Assembly (NCBI GenBank): GCA_024640955.1
Contig: JAHEDZ010000021.1
Coordinates: 1-44,481, forward strand
Source of the DNA: Oceanospirillaceae bacterium
Lineage (GTDB): Bacteria; Pseudomonadota; Gammaproteobacteria; Pseudomonadales; Balneatricaceae
Length of the DNA stretch: 44,481 nt
Reading direction: 5' to 3'
The notes below the pieces were generated by a model. That model saw nothing but the letters and a program-made list of their open reading frames with translations. It did no database searches and was not told the origin of the DNA. This document shows positions 25,614-38,291 of this stretch, in pieces (position 1 is the first letter of the stretch; every line of letters starts with the position of its first letter). A program made the translations under genes and the position numbers.

Positions 25614-26636
25614 GTGAATTCGATGCAAGCGCTTAATTTCCCGCCAGCCGACTGGCAGATGAGCCTTAAGAACCTAGTGAGCGATCCGGCTGAGCTGCTT
25701 GCACTGCTCAATCTCCCCGCCGAGCACCTGCCAGCTGCAGAGCGTGCTGCAAAGCTATTTGGGCTACGCGTACCCCGCGAGTTTGTCGAGCTAATGCATC
25801 CAGGCGACATCAACGACCCGCTGCTCAAACAGGTACTCCCGATCGATGCCGAGTTCATCGACAAACCGGGTTATGTTGCCGACCCATTAGCGGAGTCGCA
25901 GGCGCGTCCGGTGCCCGGTGTGGTGCACAAGTACCAAGACCGAGTCCTACTGATTCTTAGCGGTGCCTGTGCGATTAACTGCCGCTACTGCTTCCGGCGA
26001 CACTTTCCCTATGAGGAGAACCGCATCAGCGGCGCCGCAAAAGATCGGGCGCTCGACTACATTCGCGAACGTACTGAACTACGCGAAGTTATTCTCTCAG
26101 GCGGCGATCCGCTAGTGAGCTCAGATAAGCGTTTGGAGGAGTTGATTGGCGAGCTCAGTGCCATCAATCATATCGAACGGCTGAGAATTCACTCCCGTCT
26201 ACCCGTCGTAATTCCTCGCCGTCTAACTGAGCATTTGGAGAGGATACTGAGCAGTTCAGGACTACAAACAGCTCTGGTACTGCACATTAACCACCCGCAA
26301 GAGATCAGCGACGAACTCACCGATGCGTGTCAGCGACTGCGACGCGCCGGCATCACTCTACTCAACCAGGCGGTTATCCTCCGTGGAATAAATGACGAGG
26401 TTGAGATTCAAGTTGAGCTCAACCGAGCGCTGTACCGCAGTTCTATACTGCCTTACTACCTCTTCCTGTTTGACCCAGTCAAAGGCGCCAGTCACTTCGA
26501 CCTGTCAGAGCCACAAGCGCAGGCATTGGCAGCTCAGATGCAGGCGCAACTGCCGGGCTACCTGATGCCTCGGTTGGCAAAAGAGATCCCTGGTCGTCCC
26601 TCTAAAACACTTATCCAGGTGACACCTGCTGATTAA
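25614..26636 (+). CDS. epmB: EF-P lysine 2,3-aminomutase EpmB (YjeK)
   Basis: EpmB is a radical-SAM, PLP-dependent enzyme that converts (S)-lysine to (R)-beta-lysine for EF-P modification. The 340-residue protein has the cluster motif CAINCRYCF (Cys119, Cys123, Cys126), the GGDPLVSSDKRLEELI stretch, and family segments HPGDINDPLLKQVLP and INHPQEISDEL. The frame allows GTG 25614 or ATG 25623; neither has a strong ribosome site, and a stop codon at 25608 rules out earlier starts. It is divergent from efp, and together with epmA it completes the modification pathway. The length matches E. coli (342). Confidence 0.93.
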   Translation: MNSMQALNFPPADWQMSLKNLVSDPAELLALLNLPAEHLPAAERAAKLFGLRVPREFVELMHPGDINDPLLKQVLPIDAEFIDKPGYVADPLAESQARPVPGVVHKYQDRVLLILSGACAINCRYCFRRHFPYEENRISGAAKDRALDYIRERTELREVILSGGDPLVSSDKRLEELIGELSAINHIERLRIHSRLPVVIPRRLTEHLERILSSSGLQTALVLHINHPQEISDELTDACQRLRRAGITLLNQAVILRGINDEVEIQVELNRALYRSSILPYYLFLFDPVKGASHFDLSEPQAQALAAQMQAQLPGYLMPRLAKEIPGRPSKTLIQVTPAD

Positions 26637-26720
26637 TTATTAGGCAGTTTGAACTTATTCGGTGTATAACGGTCTTAACCTGAGATTAATAATCGAATTA
26701 ATTGAGAGTTGTAACCGACA

Positions 26721-27251
26721 ATGCCTAATAAGAGAACGGTACAATTAATCTTTGCGTCACTGGTAACGCCAGCGCTGCTTGTAGGTTGTGTTGCCACCAA
26801 GGAGAAGGTCGCCGAGACGGCTCCGCCACCACCGATGCCGGAACAGCGACTCGTTGTTCACGACCTCACAACAGACACCGGTAAGAAAAAGCTGGTCGCG
26901 GCGCAGGTCGACTTCACCAACAAAACCGGGCGTTCGCTCGAGTATGTGATGTTCAAGACTACCGCCTATGACCACCAGGGGCAGGTTGTACCTTCATTTA
27001 AAAGCGGCAGGCCCAATGCTTGGTTGCGAATTGCGGGCCCCTTAGAGCACGACAGCCGAACCGGTGCTCAGCGCTGGGAGAAGGTTTGGGCCAGTTCGAC
27101 CATCAACTGCTTCCGCATTGAAGGTGCCGAGGTTATCTACGAAGACTCAAGCGTCGAGTTCTATCAACTAAACCAGATCGAGCTGGATCTTGCCATGCTC
27201 CCGCACACCCTCTGCCAAGAGGTGGATGAGAGCCTCGCACTTACTGAGTAA
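26721..27251 (+). CDS. Putative lipoprotein, unknown function
   Basis: I do not recognise this 176-residue protein. It has a lipoprotein signal peptide: basic MPNKRTVQ, a hydrophobic core, then the lipobox LVGC with Cys23 as the lipidated residue. A Pro-rich spacer (APPPPMPE) follows, and the remaining part has beta-rich sequence (VAAQVDFTNKTGRSLEYVMF, then AYDHQGQVV) that resembles the general YcfL/DUF1425 layout, which is only a weak analogy. Two cysteines (in INCFRI and TLCQEV) could form a disulphide. It lies after epmB on the same strand and converges on the DUF1820 gene. Confidence 0.6.
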   Translation: MPNKRTVQLIFASLVTPALLVGCVATKEKVAETAPPPPMPEQRLVVHDLTTDTGKKKLVAAQVDFTNKTGRSLEYVMFKTTAYDHQGQVVPSFKSGRPNAWLRIAGPLEHDSRTGAQRWEKVWASSTINCFRIEGAEVIYEDSSVEFYQLNQIELDLAMLPHTLCQEVDESLALTE

Positions 27252-27265
27252 TCCTCAGCGTCGGG

Positions 27266-27583
27266 TCAATCCCGGCTCATCAGAGTCGGGAATGCTGTTA
27301 CCGTACCTTTAGCATCTGACACGCGTGGCGTTCCGCGCTTCTCTACCTGATCGATTTGAATGATCGCTTGCAGCGGTACGAAAGAGCGCTCTACCCCTTC
27401 AAACTGCTGTTTGAGCTTCTCTTCCGAAGGGTCAATTAGCACATCGGTCTTGGAGCCGAACACAAACCCCTCGAGCGCAATAAAGCCCCACATATCTGCA
27501 GTGTAAACCTGCTCACAGTAGAGCTCGTACACCTTATCCCGGTTCACGTAACTAACCCGGTAGAGACGCTTATCTTCACTCAT
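27266..27583 (-). CDS. DUF1820 family protein
   Basis: This 105-residue soluble protein has no signal peptide. It contains YRVSYVNRDKVYELYCEQVY and GFIALEGFVFGSKTDVLIDPSEEKL, typical of the DUF1820 family, which is found in pseudomonad-like gammaproteobacteria next to miaB and phoH. No biochemical function is established as far as I know. Its compact beta-rich sequence recalls small RNA-binding or structural folds, but I do not assign a role. It is transcribed divergently from miaB. Confidence 0.82.
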   Translation of the reverse strand: MSEDKRLYRVSYVNRDKVYELYCEQVYTADMWGFIALEGFVFGSKTDVLIDPSEEKLKQQFEGVERSFVPLQAIIQIDQVEKRGTPRVSDAKGTVTAFPTLMSRD

Positions 27584-27659
27584 CTATCTAGCTCCAAAAT
27601 AGTTCATTGCTGGGGTAGATGGGGAGCGAGAACCCGAAAAACAAGCACTGATCAATTTC

Positions 27660-27688
27660 TGGCCAGCAATAAGTGGCTCAGGTATACT
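27660..27688 (+). promoter_or_regulatory. Candidate promoter for the miaB operon
   Basis: TGGCCA (27660-27665) and TATACT (27683-27688) are separated by 17 bases, about 90 bases before miaB. The -10 box is strong; the -35 matches four of six bases of consensus. Confidence 0.5.
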
Positions 27689-27778
27689 TTCGCGCCCCGG
27701 TTTTATGGGGTTTGTACTGATTTTTACTGGCCGCGCCTCGACATCAGGCTTAGCAACGATTTAACGAACAGGTGACAC

Positions 27779-29115
27779 ATGACTAAAAAGCTCTTTATCA
27801 AGACACACGGATGTCAGATGAATGAGTATGACTCTGCCCGTATGGCCGATCTGCTGGGCGATAGCCACCAGCTGGAGTTGACCGAAAACCCGGAAGAGGC
27901 AGATGTGCTGCTATTGAACACCTGTTCGATCCGCGAAAAGGCCCAAGAGAAGGTTTTCCACCAGTTGGGTCGTTGGCGCCTGCTGAAAGAGCAGAAGCCC
28001 GATTTGATGATCGGTGTTGGCGGCTGTGTAGCCAGCCAAGAGGGTGAAGCGATCCGCGACCGTGCTCCCTTCGTCGATATGATCTTTGGCCCGCAGACGC
28101 TGCACCGCCTTCCCGAAATGATCGAAGATACCAAAGGTGGCAAAGTCGGCATCGTCGATGTGAGCTTCCCTGAGATTGAGAAATTTGATCATCTGCCAGC
28201 GCCCAAGGTAGAAGGCGCAGAGGCGTTTGTTTCCGTTATGGAGGGGTGTAGCAAGTACTGCACCTTCTGCGTTGTACCCTACACGCGCGGCGAGGAGGTG
28301 AGTCGCCCGCTCGATGACGTAATCACCGAGTGTATCGAACTGGCTGAGCAGGGTGTCCGTGAAGTGAACCTTCTGGGTCAAAACGTTAATGCCTACCGCG
28401 GCGAAACAGCCGATGGCGACCATGCCGACCTTGCGGAGCTGATTCGCTCTGTGGCACAGATCGATGGCATCGACCGCATCCGTTTTACCACCTCGCATCC
28501 CGTTGAATTCTCCGACTCACTGATCGAAGTCTATGATGAAGTACCGGAGCTGGTGAGCCACCTTCACCTTCCGGTTCAGAGCGGCTCGGACCGTATCCTA
28601 ATGGCGATGAAGCGCGGTCATACCTGCTTGGAATACAAATCTAAGCTACGCCGTATCAAGGCGAAACGCCCTGATATCAGCTTCTCATCGGACTTTATTA
28701 TCGGTTTCCCGGGTGAGACAGAGGCGGACTTCGCTGCGACGATGAAACTGATTGAGGATATCGGCTTCGACACTTCATTTAGCTTTATCTACAGCCGCCG
28801 TCCAGGCACACCTGCTTCGGACCTTCCTGATGACATTAGCGAAGAGACCAAGAAACAGCGTCTGCACATCTTACAGAGCCGTATCACGCAGAATGCTCTG
28901 CAGATTAGCCGCCGGATGGTGGACAGCACGCAGCGCATCCTAGTTAACGGCTACTCTAAGAAAGACCCTGGCCAACTCAGCGGCCGTACGGAGAACAACC
29001 GCGTGGTGAACTTCCGCTGCGACAAACCCGATCTGATCGGTCACTTTGCCGATGTGAAGATTGTTGAAGCCCTGCCAAACTCCCTGATCGGTGAGCTGAT
29101 AAGCTCGGAGCTAAA

Positions 29116-29119
<4 letters not shown>
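27779..29119 (+). CDS. miaB: tRNA-2-methylthio-N6-dimethylallyladenosine synthase
   Basis: MiaB adds the 2-methylthio group to i6A37 of tRNAs that read UNN codons. The 446-residue protein has the three-part family design: N-terminal cluster domain with Cys12 ([12 protein letters not shown]), Cys49 ([11 protein letters not shown]) and Cys83 ([10 protein letters not shown]); radical SAM motif [16 protein letters not shown] (Cys157, Cys161, Cys164); and a C-terminal TRAM domain. The length fits the family. It is the first gene of miaB-ybeZ-ybeY-corC-lnt, a cluster conserved in E. coli. Confidence 0.97.
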
Positions 29120-30095
<976 letters not shown>

Positions 30096-30099
<4 letters not shown>

Positions 30100-30560
30100 G
30101 CCTTAACCTTGAGGTGATTCGCGATGTCGAGTCTGCAGAACTCCCGCAAGATGCTGACTTCGAGCGCTGGGCACAACTAGCGATTGGAGGACGCAGAGAG
30201 GGCGGCGAGCTCTGTATTCGCATTGTCACCCCCGAGGAGAGCCAAGAGCTGAACCGTGACTACCGCGGCAAAGATAAGCCGACCAACGTGCTTTCGTTCC
30301 CGTTTGAAGCACCACCGATCGAACTTCCCGACGGCCTACCAATAGATATTCTGGGCGACCTGGCGATCTGTGCCGAGGTTGTTGCGCATGAAGCGCAGGA
30401 GCAAAACAAGGTATTGGCCCACCATTGGGCCCATATGGTCATACATGGAACCTTGCATCTACTGGGTTTCGATCATATAAATGATGACGAAGCTGAGATT
30501 ATGGAGTCTCTCGAGCGTGAACTACTCGCTCAACTCCAGATCTCAGATCCCTATGCTTAA
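30096..30560 (+). CDS. ybeY: Endoribonuclease YbeY
   Basis: YbeY is a zinc-dependent single-strand RNA endonuclease involved in 16S rRNA 3'-end maturation and ribosome quality control. The 154-residue protein has the signature [11 protein letters not shown] with zinc-binding His117, His121 and His127, and the [17 protein letters not shown] segment as [16 protein letters not shown]. It starts on the ATGA overlapping the ybeZ stop. The order ybeZ-ybeY-corC-lnt is conserved in E. coli. Confidence 0.96.
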
Positions 30561-30573
30561 TATCTGAGGATTT

Positions 30574-31416
30574 ATGAGCGAAGACCGATCGAGCGGCTCA
30601 TCCAAGACATTCTTTGGCAAACTTGCCCAAGCATTCTCGGACGAGCCGAAAACCCGCAACGACCTCCTAGAGGTACTTTATGAAGCCGGCGACATCGGCA
30701 TCCTAGATACCGATGCACTCTCAATTGTTGAGGGCGCCATTCAGGTAACCGATATGCAAGTGCGTGATGTTATGATCCCGCGCTCTCAGATGGTGGTGGT
30801 TCAGATGGATCAGCACCCTCGCGAATTTATGCCCACCATTATCTCCAGCGCCCACTCGCGCTTTCCAGTGGTTGGCGAAAATCAGGACGAGGTCGCTGGC
30901 ATCCTGCTGGCAAAAGACCTGCTGCCCTTCGCTCTCGAAGGCAACCTCGATGATTTCGATCTAAGCGCTCACCTGCGCAAACCCACCTTCATCCCCGAGA
31001 GTAAGCGCCTCAATGTACTGCTACGCGAATTCCGGATTAATCGTCACCATATGGCCGTGGTCGTAGATGAGTACGGTGGTGTTGCAGGACTGGTAACAAT
31101 CGAAGATGTGCTGGAACAGATTGTCGGCGAGATTGAGGATGAGCACGACGCAGAGGATGATGATGGCAACATCAAACCCTTCGACGATGACGGCTTTATC
31201 GTAAAAGCACTCACCGATATCGAGGACTTCAACGAGTACTTCGATGTTGGTTTGCCTGACGACGAGTTCGACACAATCGGCGGTCTGGTGACACGTCAGT
31301 TTGGCCATCTGCCCGCTAAGGGCGAGACCACCGATTACGAAGGGTTCAACTTTACTGTGCTGGCAGCAGACAACCGCCGCCTTCGACTGATCCAGGTCCG
31401 TCGCAACAAGGACTGA
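30574..31416 (+). CDS. corC: CorC/YbeX CBS-domain protein
   Basis: CorC-type proteins are cytosolic and are linked to magnesium and cobalt efflux and, as YbeX, to ribosome metabolism. The 280-residue protein has a pair of CBS domains (about residues 65-190), containing RDVMIPRSQMVVVQMD and HHMAVVVDEYGGVAGLVTIE, an acidic linker after them (DEHDAEDDDG) and a C-terminal CorC_HlyC domain ending TVLAADNRRLRLIQVRR. There is no membrane DUF21 domain, so it is the short soluble form. AGGA precedes the ATG. It is followed by lnt two bases later. Confidence 0.93.
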   Translation: MSEDRSSGSSKTFFGKLAQAFSDEPKTRNDLLEVLYEAGDIGILDTDALSIVEGAIQVTDMQVRDVMIPRSQMVVVQMDQHPREFMPTIISSAHSRFPVVGENQDEVAGILLAKDLLPFALEGNLDDFDLSAHLRKPTFIPESKRLNVLLREFRINRHHMAVVVDEYGGVAGLVTIEDVLEQIVGEIEDEHDAEDDDGNIKPFDDDGFIVKALTDIEDFNEYFDVGLPDDEFDTIGGLVTRQFGHLPAKGETTDYEGFNFTVLAADNRRLRLIQVRRNKD

Positions 31417-31418
31417 GC

Positions 31419-32906
31419 ATGCTCAGAGCATCTTCACTCAGCCAATCCGTGTTGATGCTCCTAGCAGGCGCTAGTGCAACGCTGAGCTTCGCGCCGTTCA
31501 ACTGGCCAGCCTTCTCGCTAATCTCCGTAATCGCGGCCTATCTACTGCTTCATCGCAGCCGATCTGGCTGGCGTTCTGGCTGGCTATATGGCTCTGGATT
31601 CTTCGGAGCGGGGGTTAGCTGGGTGTATGTGAGTATTCACTACCACGGCGGCATGAATGCTCCAGTAGCAGCTCTGATGACAGCACTTTTTAGTGTTGGT
31701 TTGGGTCTGCTTTTTGCGCTGCAGTTCTGCCTCTACAAGCGACTGTTCAAACACCCCAGTCCCATCGGTTTCGGTGCGCTCTGGATTGGATTTGAGTGGC
31801 TGCGCAGTTGGTTACTAACCGGCTTCCCCTGGCTCTACCTCGGGTATGGCTGGATCGATACACCCCTTGCAAAACTGGCACCGCTTGGCGGTATTTGGCT
31901 GGTCAGTTCAGCTGTTGTTGTGCTGGCACTGCTGATCGCCTTCGCGATCCAACATCGTCAACCGAAGACCCTGATTGCGGCACTACTGATCTTTACTGGG
32001 ATTAGTTTTGTTCCACAATCTCCTATCGATCAATCGGGACGTTCGATCAAAATTGCGCTGATCCAGCCCAATATCAGCCAATCCCTCAAGTGGCAGCAGG
32101 GCCATTTCGATAGCCACATTAGGCAGTTGGGTGAACTTAGTCTTGCAGCACCAGACGCCCAGTGGATCATTTGGCCAGAGACGGCGATTCCCAGACTTAT
32201 CAACTCAAGCTTTGATGTTCTGAGCCCCTGGATCAATGAGTTTGATCGGCGAAATCAGATACTGGTATCGGGCTTCCCGCGCAGAGAGTGGCGTGACGAC
32301 TCCGAGCGCTGGGTCTACCTCAACTCTATCGGCACGCTTACTGGCTTCCCGAGCCTTTACGATAAACAGAGATTGGTCCCTTTTGGCGAGTACATTCCAC
32401 TGGAGAGCTGGTTGCGCGGGGCGATCGAATTTTTCGACCTACCGATGTCGAGTTTCTCGCTACCCAACAAGCCCAGCGCGCCGTTGCAGATTGGTGATAT
32501 TCAGGTTGCTGCATCGGTCTGTTATGAAATCTCCTACCCGGAATTGGTGCGCTCGGAGGTCAAAGCTGGAACCAGCCTGATGCTTACGGTCTCTAACGAC
32601 ACCTGGTTTGAAGGCTCACATGGCCCTGCACAACACCTGCAGATTGCTCGTATGCGTGCCATGGAGAATCATCGCTGGTTGATTCGTGCAACGAATAATG
32701 GCCACACCGCCGTGATCGACCCATTCGGCCGAGTAACAGCTCAAGCGCCTGATCGCTCGACTCAGGTGCTGCAGACAGAGGTGTGGCCTAGCTCCGAAAC
32801 AACAATGTATCAGCGACTGGGAAGCTACCCGACACTACTGAGTTGGCTCGCACTCTTCGTGCTCGCGTTAATCTACTCGCGTCGGAAGCGGCCGCTCAAA
32901 CACTAA
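31419..32906 (+). CDS. lnt: Apolipoprotein N-acyltransferase
   Basis: Lnt transfers an acyl chain from phospholipid to the N-terminal cysteine of lipoproteins in the inner membrane. The 495-residue protein has about seven membrane segments in its first 190 residues and a periplasmic nitrilase-type domain. The catalytic triad is intact: Glu254 in WPETAIPRL, Lys316 in YDKQRLVPFGEY and Cys368 in SVCYEISYPEL. It ends in a membrane segment and basic tail (YSRRKRPLKH). The last 39 bases overlap the oppositely oriented zinc-ribbon gene. Lipidated LptE and the 26721 lipoprotein are among its expected substrates. Confidence 0.96.
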   Translation: MLRASSLSQSVLMLLAGASATLSFAPFNWPAFSLISVIAAYLLLHRSRSGWRSGWLYGSGFFGAGVSWVYVSIHYHGGMNAPVAALMTALFSVGLGLLFALQFCLYKRLFKHPSPIGFGALWIGFEWLRSWLLTGFPWLYLGYGWIDTPLAKLAPLGGIWLVSSAVVVLALLIAFAIQHRQPKTLIAALLIFTGISFVPQSPIDQSGRSIKIALIQPNISQSLKWQQGHFDSHIRQLGELSLAAPDAQWIIWPETAIPRLINSSFDVLSPWINEFDRRNQILVSGFPRREWRDDSERWVYLNSIGTLTGFPSLYDKQRLVPFGEYIPLESWLRGAIEFFDLPMSSFSLPNKPSAPLQIGDIQVAASVCYEISYPELVRSEVKAGTSLMLTVSNDTWFEGSHGPAQHLQIARMRAMENHRWLIRATNNGHTAVIDPFGRVTAQAPDRSTQVLQTEVWPSSETTMYQRLGSYPTLLSWLALFVLALIYSRRKRPLKH

Positions 32907-33422
32907 ACCGCCACACTCAGCACAGGGCTCGATGCGGCCGGTCTGCTGCAGCTGCTGTTCTGCCGAACAGTGAAGGCAGCGCAGCGTACCCGGCACTGTC
33001 ACCTCTCCACTCAGATACTGCATTTCGCCATGATCCAGCTGTTCGCGCAGTAACTCATAATCCATACGACTGCGATCGGCCACGGCTAATAAGCGTTCAA
33101 CAACGCTCTGCTCTAACAGCGCTATATCAAACTTAAGCCACTGTGCCAGCGTTGCTCCCACCTCATACAGAGTAAAACCAAGGGACTTCAGATCGCGCTG
33201 CAAATAGGCAGTCAACAGCTGCGCCTCATCTTTAGTCAGCTCCTCTGCGGCCTGCTCTATCGCTACCGCCTCCTCGATCTGCTGTGCAATAAATTCCCAG
33301 GTCTTTACACCCGAATCATCCAGCTTATGAATCAAAGAATCGAGTATTCGATCGTAGTTTTGCGGGTTAGCATTGGGCTGTTGTGGCGCTTGATTAGTGT
33401 CCTGTTTCGATCCGTGTTCCAT
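32868..33422 (-). CDS. YbeL/DUF1451-type zinc-ribbon protein
   Basis: This 184-residue soluble protein has a Gln/Asn-rich N-terminal tail, a mainly helical middle (about residues 20-130) and a C-terminal zinc ribbon with two Cys pairs, CLHC and CAEC, spaced 18 residues apart. That layout matches the YbeL (DUF1451) family, whose function is unknown; E. coli ybeL also lies near leuS. GAGGAAAATG gives a good ribosome site. The 3' end overlaps lnt by 39 bases in opposite orientation. Convergent transcripts through this overlap could form duplex RNA. Confidence 0.85.
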   Translation of the reverse strand: MEHGSKQDTNQAPQQPNANPQNYDRILDSLIHKLDDSGVKTWEFIAQQIEEAVAIEQAAEELTKDEAQLLTAYLQRDLKSLGFTLYEVGATLAQWLKFDIALLEQSVVERLLAVADRSRMDYELLREQLDHGEMQYLSGEVTVPGTLRCLHCSAEQQLQQTGRIEPCAECGGLVFERPLPTRVD

Positions 33423-33604
33423 TTTCCTCTCTCCTCAGGCCATCTGGGGCCTTTGTGCGACCTGTCAGGCTGTTTGCTCAGTCACAATTATTGTATGCTT
33501 ACCAGTATTGACTAAGTTTATGAAACTAACCATTGAGCGGTGTCAGCCGAAGGCCTTTTCTTCAGGAAAATGCTCACGACAGACACCGTTTTTCTATGTA
33601 CTGA

Positions 33605-36196
<2,592 letters not shown>

Positions 36197-36213
36197 GGCT
36201 ATAAGGGAATAGG

Positions 36214-36702
36214 ATGAAGCGTCGCGCGACTCTCGTACTGCTCTGTTCACTGGCACTGAGTGCCTGTGGATTCAAACTCAAGGGTCTCTATGAGGTCCCT
36301 GAAGCACTGCAACAGCTGGTGATGGTTGAGCAGAGCGCGCAGCCCACTGCCCTCGGTCGTGAGCTGGTTAAACAGCTTAGTGGCTCAGGTGTAGCGATCA
36401 GCGAGTCGGCCCCCTACCGCCTAGAGCTTGGCACTGCGCGTTACAACAAGCGTGCTTTGACACTCAGCGCTCGCGCTGAAGCGTTGGAGTACGAGTTGAG
36501 TGGCCGCGTCAGCTTCGCCCTCTACCAGGGTGACAACGAAACCCCGGTGCTCGAACGCGAAGTTCGAGCCGATCGCAGCTACAGCGAGAACTCCAACACG
36601 CTGGCACTTGAGTCACTCGAGAGCAGCTATCAGGCTGACCTGAACCGGGCGCTAGCGGACCAGATCGTACGCCAGTACCTGAGCTATGCACCAGCAAACT
36701 AA
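36214..36702 (+). CDS. lptE: LPS-assembly lipoprotein LptE
   Basis: LptE is the outer-membrane lipoprotein that plugs the LptD barrel and delivers lipopolysaccharide to the surface. The 162-residue protein has a signal peptide with lipobox LSAC (Cys18), followed by GFKLKGLYEVPEAL, a typical LptE start. The body has beta strands and helices such as RYNKRALTLSARAEALEY. Length is slightly below E. coli (193). AAGGGAATAGG is the ribosome site. It lies between leuS and holA, as in E. coli, where lptE is also called rlpB. Confidence 0.92.
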   Translation: MKRRATLVLLCSLALSACGFKLKGLYEVPEALQQLVMVEQSAQPTALGRELVKQLSGSGVAISESAPYRLELGTARYNKRALTLSARAEALEYELSGRVSFALYQGDNETPVLEREVRADRSYSENSNTLALESLESSYQADLNRALADQIVRQYLSYAPAN

Positions 36703-36708
36703 GCCTGC

Positions 36709-37740
36709 ATGAAGGTCAAAGCGGAGCAACTCGCCAAAACACTGGAGCGCAGCAATGAGCCCTTGCCAATCTATCTGATAACGGGTGATGAAGCGCTGCT
36801 GCAGGGCGAAGCTGCTGACCTTATCCGTGCCAAACTACGCGGGTTAGATTTCTCCGAGCGTGAACTTATGCATGTGGATGCACAGTTCAACTGGGACCAA
36901 GTATTTGAGTCAGCTAACAGTCTATCGCTCTTCGCCGAACGCAAGATTATTGAGCTGCGTCTCGGTTCGCAGAAAATCCTCAAGGCGACCAGCGATCTAC
37001 TGCAACGCTACCTAGACAATCCTGCACCCGATACCGTCTTACTCATTCTCGCCGACCGCCTCGATGGCAATGCCAAAAAGAGCGCATGGTGTAAGGCCGT
37101 TGAAGCCAAAGGGATGGTCGTTGAGATCTGGCCTGTTGAGTTAGAGGCGCTGCCCGGCTGGTTGACCCAACGTGCTGCGACTATGGGGCTGAGTTTTGAG
37201 AAAGAGGCGCTGCAGAGCCTTGCCGATCGGGTAGAGGGTAACCTGCTAGCTGCACAACAAGAGCTACAGAAGCTAACCCTGGTCTACCCCAACCAGCAAC
37301 TCACACTGGATCAGGTTGATGCCGCAGTCAGCGATAGCTCACGCTTTGATATCTTCGCACTGACTGATGCCGCGCTGCAGTGTCAGGCGGCACGCTGCCA
37401 GCATATCGTCCACGCCCTTCGCCAAGAGGGTCTCGAGGCTCCCGTTGTACTCTGGGCGCTGACCCGAGAGCTACGCAGCCTGCATCGGGTGGTTGAGGGT
37501 ATCGCACAAGGCAAAAATTACGACCAATTGGCACAGCGTGAGCGTATCTGGGGTAAGCGTAAAACCCTGGTTCGTACCGCTAGTCGCCGGGTTCGTCTAT
37601 CAGAGCTAGAGGCGATGCTGAGAACAGCTGGCGAAGCAGATGCTGCAATCAAGGGTCAGAATCCTGCTGACCCCTGGCTATTGATTGCTCAGATTAGTCT
37701 TAGACTGGCAGGCGTGAAACTACCGCTGCTAGCATCCTGA
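36709..37740 (+). CDS. holA: DNA polymerase III delta subunit
   Basis: The delta subunit opens the beta sliding clamp within the clamp loader. The 343-residue length matches E. coli delta. The AAA-like fold starts PIYLITGDEALLQGEAADLI, followed by SLFAERKIIELRLGSQ, which in delta includes the clamp-binding hydrophobic residues (SLF), and the C-terminal collar region near GQNPADPWLLIAQISLRLAG. It lacks a functional Walker A, as usual for delta. It starts 6 bases after the lptE stop. A probable partner, psi, is encoded at 20220-21044. Confidence 0.95.
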   Translation: MKVKAEQLAKTLERSNEPLPIYLITGDEALLQGEAADLIRAKLRGLDFSERELMHVDAQFNWDQVFESANSLSLFAERKIIELRLGSQKILKATSDLLQRYLDNPAPDTVLLILADRLDGNAKKSAWCKAVEAKGMVVEIWPVELEALPGWLTQRAATMGLSFEKEALQSLADRVEGNLLAAQQELQKLTLVYPNQQLTLDQVDAAVSDSSRFDIFALTDAALQCQAARCQHIVHALRQEGLEAPVVLWALTRELRSLHRVVEGIAQGKNYDQLAQRERIWGKRKTLVRTASRRVRLSELEAMLRTAGEADAAIKGQNPADPWLLIAQISLRLAGVKLPLLAS

Positions 37741-37762
37741 TACTGACCGGATAGGTCTAGGC

Positions 37763-38215
37763 TCAAGATTTGGCGAAGCCAAGTTGCCGCCACGCCTCGT
37801 AGACCACAATTGCACAGGCGTTTGAGAGGTTCAGACTACGGGAGTTCTCTAGCATCGGCAGGGTAATCGGTGTCGTGGAATCGAGCACCTCTTGCGGCAG
37901 TCCACGGGTTTCAGGCCCCAATAGAATCATATCCCCGACCGCAAACTGATGATCTGAGTAGCGCGCATCCGTCTTGGTTGTCATCGATAAAACCCGTTTC
38001 GGCTTGAGCGCATCGATGCATGCCTCCAGATTAGGGTAGACCTTCAGCTCAGCAAACTCGTGATAGTCCAAGCCCGCCCGCCTCAGGCGCTTATCATCTA
38101 ACTCAAACCCCAAGGGCTCGATCAAATGCAGGCGAAAGCCGGTGTTAGCACATAGCCGGATAATATTGCCTGTGTTGGGCGGAATCTCAGGTTGATAAAG
38201 AACAACATCTAGCAC
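37763..38215 (-). CDS. trmL: tRNA (cytidine/uridine-2'-O-)-methyltransferase TrmL
   Basis: TrmL is a SPOUT methyltransferase that methylates the 2'-OH at position 34 of tRNA-Leu isoacceptors. The 150-residue length is near that of E. coli (157). The knotted SAM-binding fold is indicated by [13 protein letters not shown] and [20 protein letters not shown], and the N terminus is [20 protein letters not shown]. The gene is convergent with holA (22-base gap) and is probably transcribed alone. RlmH-like alternatives do not fit these motifs. Confidence 0.94.
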   Translation of the reverse strand: MLDVVLYQPEIPPNTGNIIRLCANTGFRLHLIEPLGFELDDKRLRRAGLDYHEFAELKVYPNLEACIDALKPKRVLSMTTKTDARYSDHQFAVGDMILLGPETRGLPQEVLDSTTPITLPMLENSRSLNLSNACAIVVYEAWRQLGFAKS

Positions 38216-38291
38216 GGAAGCTCAGCTCTCTTTGACTGTTCGCGAAACAAGGCGCCATGCGGCGCTCTATGATGTTGCCCAGTATAACCTG

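Noticed and set aside
27911-28498. A 195-codon minus-strand frame inside miaB
   Set aside because: It is entirely antisense to an intact, motif-complete miaB; long shadow frames of this kind are common in this base composition.
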